DNA of 64,000 nucleotides from JBHJGM01 sp964405825 (GTDB lineage: Bacteria; Verrucomicrobiota; Verrucomicrobiia; Opitutales; JBHJGM01). Shown here piece after piece: positions 7,854-17,356 of this stretch. The notes beneath the pieces were generated by a model. That model was given only the letters and a program-made list of their open reading frames with translations. It was not told the origin of the DNA and did no database searches. The stretch covers positions 1 through 64,000 of the forward strand of contig CAYOPI010000006.1 in assembly GCA_964405825.1 (NCBI GenBank), written 5' to 3'. Each line of letters begins with the position of its first letter. Within the stretch, counting starts at the first letter, position 1. A program made the translations under genes and the position numbers.

Positions 7854-10800
7854 ATGGATGCTACGTTCAAAATGCCGCTGCCGCCCGGATTACCCGCACC
7901 CCAGGGGCTCTACGACCCGTCGATGGAGCACGATTCCTGCGGGGTCGGTTTCGTTGCCCACCTCAAGGGCAAGCGCTCGCACCAGATTGTGCTGGACGCG
8001 CTGCACATCAACAACCGGTTGATCCACCGCGGGGCCTGCGGCTGCGAGCCGAACACCGGAGACGGCGCCGGAACCTTTACGCAACTGCCGCACAAGTTCC
8101 TCTGCCGGGTGGCCGGTGACAGTGGCTTTGATCTGCCTGAGGAGGGCGCGTACGGCGCGGGCATCTGCTTTCTGCCCAAGGATGCCGCGCAGCAGGCCAA
8201 CATCGTGGCCCGTTTTGAGGCCTCGGCCAGGGAACTGGGGCTGGAGATCCTCGGCTGGCGCGATGTGCCGGTGGACAGCTCAATGCTGGGCCAGGGATCG
8301 GCCTCTTGCGAGCCGCACATGCGCATGGTTTTTGTGAAGAAGCCCGCGGAGGTCGAATCCGGGCTGCCCTGGGAGCGCAAGCTTTACATCCTGCGTCGGT
8401 TTGCCGCCCAGAACATCCGCTACGCCGACGTGCCCGGAGGCGACTTCTTCTACATGCCCAGCCTCTCGTCGCGGACGATGATCTACAAGGGCATGCTCAC
8501 GCCCGAGCAGCTGGAGAATTACTTCCCGGACTTCAAGGAGCCAGACTACGAGTCGGCCCTGGCGATGGTGCACAGCCGCTTCAGCACAAACACCTTTCCC
8601 AGCTGGCCGCGGGCGCACCCGAACCGCTACATGGCCCACAACGGCGAGATCAATACCCTGCGCGGCAACGTCAACTGGATGCACGCGCGACAGGAGCAGA
8701 TCCGCAACGCGGTCTGGGGCGAGGATTACGCGAAGATTCTGCCGGTGGCCCGGGAGGACGGCTCGGACTCGGCGATGTTCGACAACGTTTTGGAGTTCCT
8801 GGTGCTGTCGGGCTACAGCCTGCCGCAGGCGGTCATGCAGATGATTCCCGAGCCGTGGGAAAAGCACCAGAACATGCCGCAGTGGAAGCGGGATTTCTAC
8901 GCCTTCTACGCCTCGGTGATGGAGCCGTGGGACGGGCCGGCGTCGGTCTCGTTCTCGGACGGCACAACCGTCGGCGCCGTGCTCGACCGCAACGGTCTGC
9001 GCCCCTCGCGTTTCTACGTGACCAGCGACGACCTGGTGATCATGGCCAGCGAGGTGGGTGTGCTGCCGGTCGAGCCGGAGAAGGTGATCCAGAAGGGTCG
9101 CCTGGAGCCGGGCCGCATGTTCCTGGTGGACATGAACGCCGGCCGCATCATCGGCGACGCCGAACTCAAGGAGCAGATCGCCCGGCAGCAGCCGTACGGC
9201 GAGTACCTGAAGGCACACCGCATCCATCTCAATGACCTGCCCGAGCCGGCCGACACGCAGGGCATCGATAAGGACGGCATCCTGCAGCGCCAGAAGGCCT
9301 TTGGCTTTTCCTACGAGGACCTGAAGTTCCTGCTCGAGCCGATGGCGCGCAACGCGATTGAGCCGCTGGGCTCCATGGGTAACGACGCGCCCCTGGCCGT
9401 TCTCTCCGACAAGCCCAAGCTGCTCTACAACTACTTCAAGCAGCTGTTTGCGCAGGTGACCAATCCGCCGTTGGACGCCATCCGCGAGGAGTTGATCACC
9501 GCCTCAAACACCTTCCTGGGCTCGGAGGGCGACGTGACCCAGCCCGGTCCGGAAAGCTGCCGGATGATCGAGCTGAGCGGTCCAATCGTCGACAACCGCC
9601 AGCTGCAGCAGATCAAGGCCATCCAGCGTGAGGGCTTCCAGGTGCAGGAGCTGCCGATCCTCTTCGAAGTCGACGGGGGCGGAGCTGCGCTGGAGAAGGC
9701 CGTCAGCGAACTGTGCGCCTCGGCCAAGACCGCCATCGAAGCGGGCACGAACCTCTTTGTCCTCTCCGACCGGGGCGTTTCCACGCAAATGGCGGGGATG
9801 CCGGCGTTGCTGGCGGTGGCCGGATTGCACCACTTCCTCATCCGCGAGGGCCTGCGTACGAAGGTGTCGCTGGTGCTGGAATCGGGTGAACCGCGCGAAG
9901 TGCATCACTTCGCCCTGCTGATCGGCTACGGGGTCGACGCGGTGAATCCGTACATGGCCTACGAGACTCTCTACGGACTCAAGGAAGAGGGCGTGATCGA
10001 GGCGCCGTTCGAAGAAGCCGTCACCAAGTACAACAAGGCTGCGCTCAAGGGCGTGATCAAGGTGATGTCGAAGATGGGCATCTCGACGGTGGCCAGTTAC
10101 CGCGGGGCACAGATTTTTGAGGCGATCGGCCTGAACAACGAGTTCGTCGACCGCTACTTCACCAACACGACCAGCCGGATCGAAGGCATCGGCATGGAGA
10201 CGATCGCCGAGGAGGTGCGGCTGCGTCACCGCAACGGCTTCCCGCAGCAGCAGGGCGACGCGATTCCCGCGCTGGATCCGGGCGGCGTCTACCAGTGGCG
10301 TCACGACGGCGAGTACCACCTGTGGAACCCGCAGAGTATCCACAAGCTGCAGGCGGCCACGCGCACCAACAGCTACGATACCTTCAAGGAGTACTCCAGG
10401 CTGATCGACGACCAGACCCGCAAACTGGCAACGTTGCGCGGGCTGATGGACTTCCAGATCGACCCGGACAGGAGTATCCCGCTGGAAGAGGTCGAGCCGG
10501 TGGAAAGCATCCTCAAGCGCTTCAAGACGGGCGCGATGTCGTACGGATCGATTTCGAAGGAGGCCCACGAGGCCCTCGCGATTGCGATGAACCGCATTGG
10601 CGGCAAGTCAAACACCGGCGAAGGCGGCGAGGACCCGGACCGTTTTTCGCCCGACGCCAGCGGTGACTCACGCAAGAGCGCGATCAAGCAGGTGGCCTCG
10701 GGGCGCTTCGGTGTGACCAGCCATTACCTGGTCAATTCGCAGGAGATGCAGATCAAGATCGCCCAGGGCGCCAAGCCCGGTGAAGGCGGTCAGCTGCCCG

Positions 10801-12491
10801 GCCACAAGGTCTATCCGGAGATTGCGAAGGTGCGCGGTTCGACTCCGGGTGTGGGGCTGATCTCTCCCCCGCCCCACCACGACATTTACTCGATCGAGGA
10901 CCTCGCCGAGCTGATTCACGACCTCAAGAACGCCAACCGCTACGGCCGGGTGAACGTGAAGCTGGTGGCCGAGATTGGCGTGGGCACGATTGCCGCCGGG
11001 GTCGCTAAGGGGCACGCTGACGTCATCCTGATCTCCGGTCACGACGGGGGCACGGGCGCCTCGCCGCTGTCGAGCGTGCACCATGCCGGTGCGCCGTGGG
11101 AACTCGGTCTGGCCGAGACCAACCAGATTCTCTTGCTGAACAACCTGCGCAGCCGGGTGGTGCTCGAGACCGACGGGCAGATGAAGACCGGCCGCGACAT
11201 CGTGGTGGGCGCATTGCTCGGGGCGGAGGAGTTTGGCATGTCAACGGCACCGCTGGTCACCCTGGGCTGCCTGATGATGCGGGTGTGCCACAAGAACACC
11301 TGCCCGGTGGGTATCGCCACGCAGGACCCGCGTCTGCGCGCCAAGTACCGCGGCGACCCCGAGTATGCCGTTCGCTTCATGCGCTTTGTCGCCGAGGAGG
11401 TGCGCGAGTACATGGCCCAGCTTGGCTTCCGCACGCTCAACGAGATGGTCGGGCGCTCCGACCGGCTCAACATGCGCGGCGCGATCGACCACTGGAAGGC
11501 CAAGGGCGTCGATCTCTCGCGCATCTTCTACCGCCCCGAAGTCGGCCCGGAAGTGGGCACGTACTGCCAGATGCCGCAGGACCACGGGCTGGAAAAGTCG
11601 CTCGATCTGACCGCAATCCTCGAAGCCTGCGCGCCGGCCATCGAGCGCGGCGAAAAGGTGAAGCTCGAGCTGCCGATCGAGAACATCAACCGCGTGGTCG
11701 GCACGATCACCGGAAGCGAGATTTCGCGCAAGTACGGCGCCGAAGGGCTCCCTGAGGACACGATTGACCTGAGCTTCAAGGGCTCGGCCGGACAGAGCTT
11801 CGCGGCCTTCACCCCCAAAGGCATGACCTTCAGGCTGGAGGGCGACGCCAACGACTACGTTGGGAAGGGTCTGTCGGGGGCCAAGCTGGCCATCTTCCCA
11901 CCCCGGGACCGTGCGCCGGACTTCGTCCCGCATCAGAACATCATCGTGGGCAACGTCTGCTTCTACGGCGCGACCGGCGGCACCGCCTACATTGCCGGGA
12001 TGGCGGGCGAGCGCTTCTGCGTGCGCAACAGCGGCGTGGAGACCGTCGTCGAAGGCGTGGGTGACCACGGCTGCGAATACATGACCGGAGGCAAGGTGCT
12101 GAACTTGGGTACAACCGGGCGCAACTTTGCCGCGGGTATGTCTGGCGGCGTGGCCTACATCCTGGATGAAGCCGGCGACTTTGTGGAAAAGCGTCTGAAT
12201 CAGGAGATGGTCAACGTGTACGAGTTGATCGAGGCCGGCGACGCCGAGATTGCCGAGGTCAAGGCGATGGTCGAAGCGCACGTGGCCTACACCGAAAGTG
12301 ACCGCGGCCAGTGGGTCCTGGACAACTGGGACAGCCTTCTGCCGAAATTCTTCAAAGTTATGCCGAAGGACTACGAGCGCATGCTCAACGCTTTCAGGAA
12401 GGCCGAGCAAACCGGGCTCACCGGCGAGGAGGCGATCATCGCCGCCTTCGAGGAAAACGCCCGCGACCTGGCCCGCGTGAGCGGCAACTGA
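7854..12491 (+). CDS. gltB: Glutamate synthase (NADPH) large subunit
   Basis: A 1545-residue protein of normal GltB length. It transfers the glutamine amide to 2-oxoglutarate, the GOGAT half of ammonia assimilation. The glutaminase domain opens with MEHDSCGVGF; Cys29 would be the nucleophile exposed by removal of a 28-residue propeptide. A central domain is followed by the FMN/synthase domain (GAMSYGSISKEAHEALA, near residues 890-905). The 3Fe-4S cluster motif CLMMRVCHKNTC is near residue 1140, and the C-terminal glycine-rich beta-helix ends the protein. The ATG at 7854 is chosen over the TTG at 7848; no Shine-Dalgarno sequence is visible. gltD follows after 44 nt. Confidence 0.97.
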   Translation: MDATFKMPLPPGLPAPQGLYDPSMEHDSCGVGFVAHLKGKRSHQIVLDALHINNRLIHRGACGCEPNTGDGAGTFTQLPHKFLCRVAGDSGFDLPEEGAYGAGICFLPKDAAQQANIVARFEASARELGLEILGWRDVPVDSSMLGQGSASCEPHMRMVFVKKPAEVESGLPWERKLYILRRFAAQNIRYADVPGGDFFYMPSLSSRTMIYKGMLTPEQLENYFPDFKEPDYESALAMVHSRFSTNTFPSWPRAHPNRYMAHNGEINTLRGNVNWMHARQEQIRNAVWGEDYAKILPVAREDGSDSAMFDNVLEFLVLSGYSLPQAVMQMIPEPWEKHQNMPQWKRDFYAFYASVMEPWDGPASVSFSDGTTVGAVLDRNGLRPSRFYVTSDDLVIMASEVGVLPVEPEKVIQKGRLEPGRMFLVDMNAGRIIGDAELKEQIARQQPYGEYLKAHRIHLNDLPEPADTQGIDKDGILQRQKAFGFSYEDLKFLLEPMARNAIEPLGSMGNDAPLAVLSDKPKLLYNYFKQLFAQVTNPPLDAIREELITASNTFLGSEGDVTQPGPESCRMIELSGPIVDNRQLQQIKAIQREGFQVQELPILFEVDGGGAALEKAVSELCASAKTAIEAGTNLFVLSDRGVSTQMAGMPALLAVAGLHHFLIREGLRTKVSLVLESGEPREVHHFALLIGYGVDAVNPYMAYETLYGLKEEGVIEAPFEEAVTKYNKAALKGVIKVMSKMGISTVASYRGAQIFEAIGLNNEFVDRYFTNTTSRIEGIGMETIAEEVRLRHRNGFPQQQGDAIPALDPGGVYQWRHDGEYHLWNPQSIHKLQAATRTNSYDTFKEYSRLIDDQTRKLATLRGLMDFQIDPDRSIPLEEVEPVESILKRFKTGAMSYGSISKEAHEALAIAMNRIGGKSNTGEGGEDPDRFSPDASGDSRKSAIKQVASGRFGVTSHYLVNSQEMQIKIAQGAKPGEGGQLPGHKVYPEIAKVRGSTPGVGLISPPPHHDIYSIEDLAELIHDLKNANRYGRVNVKLVAEIGVGTIAAGVAKGHADVILISGHDGGTGASPLSSVHHAGAPWELGLAETNQILLLNNLRSRVVLETDGQMKTGRDIVVGALLGAEEFGMSTAPLVTLGCLMMRVCHKNTCPVGIATQDPRLRAKYRGDPEYAVRFMRFVAEEVREYMAQLGFRTLNEMVGRSDRLNMRGAIDHWKAKGVDLSRIFYRPEVGPEVGTYCQMPQDHGLEKSLDLTAILEACAPAIERGEKVKLELPIENINRVVGTITGSEISRKYGAEGLPEDTIDLSFKGSAGQSFAAFTPKGMTFRLEGDANDYVGKGLSGAKLAIFPPRDRAPDFVPHQNIIVGNVCFYGATGGTAYIAGMAGERFCVRNSGVETVVEGVGDHGCEYMTGGKVLNLGTTGRNFAAGMSGGVAYILDEAGDFVEKRLNQEMVNVYELIEAGDAEIAEVKAMVEAHVAYTESDRGQWVLDNWDSLLPKFFKVMPKDYERMLNAFRKAEQTGLTGEEAIIAAFEENARDLARVSGN

Positions 12492-12535
12492 GCCGGCAAC
12501 GACGTTCTGGCAAAACCCCTACTTCTTGCTGACCC

Positions 12536-14026
12536 ATGGGAAAAGATACTGGATTCTTGGAAATTGAACGGCAGGTCGATCCGGACCGTAACCCGATTGA
12601 GCGCCTGGACGACTGGGAGGAGTTTCACGTCCACCGGGCCGACCAGGAACTGCGCGACCAGGGCGCGCGTTGCATGAACTGCGGCACGCCCTTCTGCCAC
12701 ACCGGCGGGATGCTCAAGGGCATGGCCGTGGGCTGCCCGATCAACAACCTGATCCCCGAGTGGAACGACCTGGTCTACCGCAACCGCTGGCGCGAGGCCC
12801 TCGATCGCCTGCATAAGACCAACAACTTTCCCGAATTTACCGGACGCGTCTGCCCGGCGCCGTGCGAAGGCTCCTGCGTGCTGGGGGTGATCGAGCCGCC
12901 GGTGACGATTAAGAACATCGAGCGCGCGATCATCGACCGCGGCTTTGAAGAGGGCTGGGTCACGCCGAATCCGCCCGCGACGCGCACGGGCAAGCAGGTG
13001 GCCGTGGTCGGCTCGGGGCCGGCCGGGCTCTCCTGCGCCGCACAGCTCAACAAGGCAGGGCACCTGGTAACGGTGTTCGAACGGGCCGACCGCCCCGGCG
13101 GGCTGCTCATGTACGGCATCCCGAACATGAAGCTGGACAAGGAGAAGGTAGTGCAGCGGCGGATCAAGTTGCTCGAGGAAGAAGGCATCACCTTCCAGTG
13201 CGGCGTTGACGTGGGCCAGGAGTTGACGGTTGAGCAACTGCGCCAAGACTTTGACGCGGTTGTCTTGTGCTGCGGCGCGACCAAGCCGCGCGACCTGCCG
13301 ATCCCCGGGCGCGAGGCCGTGGGCGTGCATTTTGCCATGGAGTTTCTGCACGGCAACACCAAGAACCTGCTGGACACCGGCTTCAACGGTGCGACGCCCT
13401 ACCTCAACGCCAAGGGCAAGGACGTTGTGGTGATCGGCGGCGGCGACACCGGGACCGACTGCGTTGGAACCTCGCTGCGCCATGGCGCGACCAGCGTGAC
13501 ACAGCTTGAGATTTTGCCGCGCCCGCCCGATGAGCGCGCCGACGACAACCCCTGGCCGGAGTGGCCGAAGGTGTACCGGATGGACTACGGGCAGGAGGAA
13601 GCGGCCGCCAAGCAGGGCGCCGACCCACGCGAGTACCTCGTCATGACCGAGGAGTTTCTGAAGGACGACGCGGGCGAGTTGAAATCGCTGCGTGTGGTCA
13701 ACATCGAGTGGGACAAGGACGAGCAGGGCCGCTTCGTTCCGCGCAAGCTTGAGGAAACGCGCCGGGAGATTCCCTGCCAACTGGCCCTGCTCGCGATGGG
13801 CTTCCTCGGGCCGGAGCAGAGCATCGTCGAGAAGCTCGGGCTGGAGACCGACCAGCGCTCCAACGTGAAGGCTGAGTATGGCCAGTACAACACGAGCGCG
13901 GACGGCATCTTTGCCGCCGGCGACATGCGGCGCGGCCAGAGCCTGGTCGTGTGGGCGATCAACGAGGGCCGCGGTGCCGCGCGTGAGTGCGACCGCTACC
14001 TGATGGGCTCGACCACGTTGCCGTAA
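12536..14026 (+). CDS. gltD: Glutamate synthase (NADPH) small subunit
   Basis: A 496-residue flavoprotein that passes NADPH electrons to GltB. The N-terminal part has the cysteine sets for two 4Fe-4S clusters (CMNCGTPFCHTG, CPINN, CPAPCEGSC). The FAD-binding motif GSGPAGLSCA is at about residue 159, and the NADPH-binding GGGDTGTDC lies near 302. It ends with the usual FAD segment GIFAAGDMRRGQSLVVWAI. Co-directional with gltB and certainly co-transcribed. Confidence 0.97.
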   Translation: MGKDTGFLEIERQVDPDRNPIERLDDWEEFHVHRADQELRDQGARCMNCGTPFCHTGGMLKGMAVGCPINNLIPEWNDLVYRNRWREALDRLHKTNNFPEFTGRVCPAPCEGSCVLGVIEPPVTIKNIERAIIDRGFEEGWVTPNPPATRTGKQVAVVGSGPAGLSCAAQLNKAGHLVTVFERADRPGGLLMYGIPNMKLDKEKVVQRRIKLLEEEGITFQCGVDVGQELTVEQLRQDFDAVVLCCGATKPRDLPIPGREAVGVHFAMEFLHGNTKNLLDTGFNGATPYLNAKGKDVVVIGGGDTGTDCVGTSLRHGATSVTQLEILPRPPDERADDNPWPEWPKVYRMDYGQEEAAAKQGADPREYLVMTEEFLKDDAGELKSLRVVNIEWDKDEQGRFVPRKLEETRREIPCQLALLAMGFLGPEQSIVEKLGLETDQRSNVKAEYGQYNTSADGIFAAGDMRRGQSLVVWAINEGRGAARECDRYLMGSTTLP

Positions 14027-14052
14027 GTTTCATCTGTCACAGGATTTCGGAT

Positions 14053-14082
14053 ACGCCTCCGGTTACCCACCGGGGGCGTTTT
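14053..14082. terminator. Intrinsic terminator between gltD and the DUF2332 gene
   Basis: An 11-bp stem (14053-14063 with 14069-14079, one T-G wobble) with a 5-nt loop, followed by T14079-T14082 on the plus strand. It lies 26 nt after gltD and just before the stop of the convergent gene. It would end gltBD transcription. Confidence 0.7.
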
Positions 14083-14088
14083 CCTGGG

Positions 14089-15168
14089 TCAGGTCGCAGT
14101 GGGACCCAGCCAGCCCAGGCGCGTGGCGTGACCGTCGTTGCGGATAATGGGGCCGTCGAAAATCGAAACGCCGTTTCTCCAGGCCTGCAGGCGAAGGAGG
14201 CCGTCGCCGATGTTGTTGTAGACATGGGCCAGGTCGCGGGTGCGGCCGATTCCGTCGAGGCGTTGCAGGAGCGTCTGCCGGTGCTCGCGCTTCAACTGGT
14301 TGGCCATGAAGGTGTGGTAGACCACGGGCAGGATACCCTCGGCGGCGCGCGCGACCATCGAGCCCACGTCCGCGACGGCGTCGCCCTGCAGCAGTTCGGG
14401 CGGTTCGCTGCGCAGGAGGGCGGCGGCACGTTCGAGGCGCTGGAGGCGCTCGGGCTGCTCGGGCCAGACGCAGGCCCGCAGCCACTGCAGGGCTTCGTCG
14501 CTGCGCACATCAACGGGCTGCAGGTCCAGTCCCGTGCGGGCAGCCACGCAGAAACCTTCCTGCAGGTGCATCAACGGGGGCGACGGCAGCTTCTCTTCGT
14601 AGAGGTCAACCTTCAGCCGGAGCGCCGCGGCAGAATCGCCAAAGACGTGGCCCGGATGACCCGCAAAGTCGTAGGCGTGGCGATCGGGAAAGAGGTTCAG
14701 GCCGGCGCTGCAACCCACCTCAAGCAGGTGCAGGGGCCGGTCGTTGAACAGGCTGCCGACGAAGCTGAACGCCGGATAGAGCACCGCGCTGCGCTGCACC
14801 TCATTGGTCTGGACGGTGTGTGCGTTGCCCACGTCGACGATCGCCTCGACATGCTCCAGGCAGAACGCGCGGAAGGCAGGCCAGACTTCGGCCGGCTCGC
14901 TGAAGGCACCGCCAAAGGTCGGCAGAAGGGCGCGCACGGGCTCGTCCGGAAGGTCCAGCAGGATGCGGTTGGCTGCGTAAAGGAAGAGGTTGGGCTGGGG
15001 CTGGCCGTGCGGGTGGCGGGCCATCGTCTTGAGCAAGTCGGCGTCCTGGGCAAGTGCGCGCGCGAAGGAGCCGTAGAGCGGCGCGTAGTCGCAGGTTTCG
15101 TGGGCGGCAAAACGCAGACAGGCTTCCGCCAGCGTGCCTTCGCGTCCTTCCCAATCGACCCCGGTCAT
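14089..15168 (-). CDS. DUF2332 family protein, methyltransferase-like fold
   Basis: A 359-residue cytoplasmic protein matching the DUF2332 family by its overall pattern: an N-terminal helical part (CDYAPLYGSFARALAQD), TNEVQRSAVLYPAF, then LLEVGCSAGLNLFPDRHAYD, which is a SAM-binding-like glycine motif. A later strand (GILPVVYHTFMANQL) fits the Rossmann-like methyltransferase core. The function of this family is not established. It is convergent with gltD, and the glutaredoxin-gene terminator lies 39 nt upstream of its start. Confidence 0.75.
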   Translation of the reverse strand: MTGVDWEGREGTLAEACLRFAAHETCDYAPLYGSFARALAQDADLLKTMARHPHGQPQPNLFLYAANRILLDLPDEPVRALLPTFGGAFSEPAEVWPAFRAFCLEHVEAIVDVGNAHTVQTNEVQRSAVLYPAFSFVGSLFNDRPLHLLEVGCSAGLNLFPDRHAYDFAGHPGHVFGDSAAALRLKVDLYEEKLPSPPLMHLQEGFCVAARTGLDLQPVDVRSDEALQWLRACVWPEQPERLQRLERAAALLRSEPPELLQGDAVADVGSMVARAAEGILPVVYHTFMANQLKREHRQTLLQRLDGIGRTRDLAHVYNNIGDGLLRLQAWRNGVSIFDGPIIRNDGHATRLGWLGPTAT

Positions 15169-15206
15169 GGTGCGGGTCTGACGTGGCGGGTTGCCCCAGC
15201 CAACTC

Positions 15207-15243
15207 AAAAAAAACCGGCCCCACCCTCTGCGGATGGAGCCGG
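15207..15243 (-). terminator. Intrinsic terminator after the glutaredoxin gene
   Basis: On the minus strand CCGGCTCC and GGGGCCGG (one mismatch) form a stem with a 13-nt loop, followed directly by eight T residues (A15207-A15214 on the plus strand). It sits 41 nt past the glutaredoxin stop codon and just upstream of the DUF2332 gene. Confidence 0.75.
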
Positions 15244-15284
15244 ATTTTGCCGCGGTAAAGCACGGCTGCAAAAGTGTGGGATGA

Positions 15285-15620
15285 CTAGAAGAAGCGGATG
15301 GTGCGTGAGTTCATCTGCGCGTGCTCCTCTTCGGTGCAGGGAGCGTTGATCGGCACCTCGTTGTCGAGTTCGGAGGGCTTCACGAGCTGGTTGCTAAGCA
15401 GGTAGTTCTCGACTTCCTCGCCGCTTACGTCGGCCAGCATGACCCCGTCGATCTCGACGCAGGGCGAAAGGTTCTGCCCGGACTTCTCAACCATTTCCAC
15501 GTAGTTCTCGGGCTTGTTGATGATGTCGATGTCGTTGTAGGCGAGTTCGTATTTCTTGAAGATCGCGCGGACTCCGTTGCTCCAGCCGCAGTAGGGCTTC
15601 AAGTAGGCATTGATATTCAT
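15285..15620 (-). CDS. Glutaredoxin-like protein with CGWS active site
   Basis: A 111-residue protein with a thioredoxin-fold start (MNINAYLKPYCGWSNGV). The active site is Cys-Gly-Trp-Ser, a monothiol arrangement rather than the dithiol CPYC. The cis-proline segment LSPCVEIDG and the following DVSGEEVENYL match glutaredoxin substrate-binding elements. An extra C-terminal tail of about 30 residues contains one more cysteine (NAPCTEEEHAQM). Likely role: glutathione-linked disulfide exchange or iron-sulfur handling; which of these cannot be told from sequence. Confidence 0.85.
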   Translation of the reverse strand: MNINAYLKPYCGWSNGVRAIFKKYELAYNDIDIINKPENYVEMVEKSGQNLSPCVEIDGVMLADVSGEEVENYLLSNQLVKPSELDNEVPINAPCTEEEHAQMNSRTIRFF

Positions 15621-15624
15621 GTGT

Positions 15625-15636
15625 ACGAGTACTCGT
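15625..15636. promoter_or_regulatory. Perfect 12-bp palindrome before the glutaredoxin start
   Basis: ACGAGTACTCGT is its own reverse complement and ends 5 bp from the ATG. It could be an operator or an mRNA element that controls translation; no matching regulator is identified. Confidence 0.4.
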
Positions 15637-15753
15637 TGGATGGTTTAGAGTTGTTTTTACAGAGGAGGGAAATAGCGACGATCGCCGCTCCGAAAACGTA
15701 GGAAGTATTGTACGTGTGACAACCCCCAAAATGCAAGGGCGGGCACTGCATTT

Positions 15754-16227
15754 TCACGGTTGGGCGTTGTTGGTTGAAGCGGGCTCAACGACAAACATCA
15801 GGAAACGCCAGTCGCCGTTAGCGTTGCGCCCCAAAAGGAAGGTGCTGCGACGCTGCTCGGGCACGTCGTAGAGCACTTCGAGAAAGGCGACGGGCTCGAG
15901 ATTGGGTTGGGCGTCGGGGTCTTCGGGCCGACTGCGCGCCAGGGCGTCGGCAGCGCTTTCCGCATCCAGGCGCACGATCTGGGCTTCGCCGACGGGGTCG
16001 TCGATTTCGAAGGCGAGGTTGCGCTGGAGCGTTTCGAGCATGGGCTCGGGCACACCCTGTGTGTGGTAAAGGCCGAAGAGAGCATCGGGATCGCCATCGG
16101 CGTGGGCCTGCTTGAAGGCAGCGACAAAGGCGGCGTCGGCAGGGTCCTGGGCGGGACCGCAACCGGTCAGCAGCCAGCAGGTGGCGAAAAAGGCGGCCAG
16201 GGCGGAAATCAAGGGGCGTGGTTTCAT
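15754..16227 (-). CDS. Small lipoprotein of unknown function
   Basis: A 157-residue protein starting at the ATG at 16227 with a lipoprotein signal peptide; the lipobox is LLTGC with Cys at residue 23. The remainder is a compact soluble domain with no motif I recognise (AFVAAFKQAHADGDPDALFG near its start, STFLLGRNANGDWRF near its end, a pattern similar to NTF2-like or DUF4440-type alpha-beta domains). Divergent from the membrane protein gene at 16290. Likely anchored in the outer or inner membrane facing the periplasm. Confidence 0.7.
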   Translation of the reverse strand: MKPRPLISALAAFFATCWLLTGCGPAQDPADAAFVAAFKQAHADGDPDALFGLYHTQGVPEPMLETLQRNLAFEIDDPVGEAQIVRLDAESAADALARSRPEDPDAQPNLEPVAFLEVLYDVPEQRRSTFLLGRNANGDWRFLMFVVEPASTNNAQP

Positions 16228-16289
16228 GGAGTCTGTGGCTAGTGCAATAGCTTTGCGGCGCGGGTCAACCCGGGACACCGTGGCTGGCC

Positions 16290-17249
16290 ATGCCGAAGAA
16301 CGAGAAGGCGCCCTGGAGCGCCTCGCCCAACGCGCGCGCGCCGTGGTGGCTCTGGCCGCAGGTCGTTTCTCTTGATGGTGCGATGGTGGCCGCGTCGTGG
16401 GCTTTTTTCTTACCGTTAGCCGTTTGGGAGATACGTGATGGGCACACTGTCTGGCTCTGGAGTTCCGCGACCATAGCCAGCGTACTGGTCGGATTTGCGG
16501 CGTTGGCTTACTACACGTTCGACCGGTGGCTTGATGCGCGGAAGTTGGCCATTTCCAGCTTCAGCCACTGGCCCTTTCGCTATCGGGAACACTACTTCGC
16601 ACCGCTATGGACTCGCGTGGTATTGCTGAATTTTTGCCCGATTCTCTTCGTCTTCGGGGCAGACGTTGCCTACCGGCAAAGGACGGGAGATTTCTTCTTG
16701 GGACCAGCGCTTGGGGGTGTATTCATCGTGGTGGTCTTCGTGGTCGCATCATTGGCTACCCCGCGACGTTGGGGACTGCGGAAGGCGTTCAAAGAGCTCT
16801 TTATCGGTTCGGTGTTTGCGCTGGTGGTCCTGCTGGCGTTCGCCGAGCCTTTTTATCTTCGGTTTGACGGTTACACGATAGGCTTTCCGTTTCCGAGGGA
16901 GGATCCCGCGAAAGTGGGTGGGCTCTTTCTGGCGCTTTGCCTTTGCAGCGCATTTCACTCATCGCTGCATCAACGCGAGGACGACCGGGTCCTTGGCTTC
17001 GAGTCGCTGGCCACACGCAAGGACGGCGAAGCAGCCTATGGTGTCTTTCTGGTAATGGGGCTCATCACACAGTGGGGCTGGTGGCTGGCGTTTCCAGTGG
17101 GGCCGGCAATTGCGGTCACGGGACTACTCCTGCTGCTGACCAGTCCGCTCTTTTTACGCGTGGATTCACAGACCGGAACGATGGTCGGCGATTACGCGAT
17201 GACGATTGTCCCCCTCGTTGGAAGTGTCCTGGTGTTTTGCGGGACGTAG
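16290..17249 (+). CDS. Multi-pass membrane protein of unknown function, UbiA-like topology
   Basis: A 319-residue integral membrane protein with about eight predicted hydrophobic segments (for example ASVLVGFAALAYYTF, GVFIVVVFVVASLA, SVFALVVLLAFAEPFYL, GLLLLLTSPLF). The loop after the second helix reads TFDRWLDARK, which resembles the aspartate-containing loops of UbiA-type prenyltransferases, but the second canonical aspartate motif is not clear. It should be called hypothetical. It is followed after about 100 bp by thrH on the same strand. Confidence 0.6.
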   Translation: MPKNEKAPWSASPNARAPWWLWPQVVSLDGAMVAASWAFFLPLAVWEIRDGHTVWLWSSATIASVLVGFAALAYYTFDRWLDARKLAISSFSHWPFRYREHYFAPLWTRVVLLNFCPILFVFGADVAYRQRTGDFFLGPALGGVFIVVVFVVASLATPRRWGLRKAFKELFIGSVFALVVLLAFAEPFYLRFDGYTIGFPFPREDPAKVGGLFLALCLCSAFHSSLHQREDDRVLGFESLATRKDGEAAYGVFLVMGLITQWGWWLAFPVGPAIAVTGLLLLLTSPLFLRVDSQTGTMVGDYAMTIVPLVGSVLVFCGT

Positions 17250-17356
17250 GGCTTTGAGCCCGGTGCTTGGACTTTGGCGAAGGGTGCGGGCAGCGAATCT
17301 TCCCGGGCAAATGGGGCCTTGACCCTCGGGCCGGTGACGGGCTGTCTCGACGGGCG

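Noticed and set aside
11241..13780. Long minus-strand frames opposite gltB and gltD
   Set aside because: High GC gives long opposite frames; these lack any family pattern, and both genes on the plus strand are complete with all motifs.
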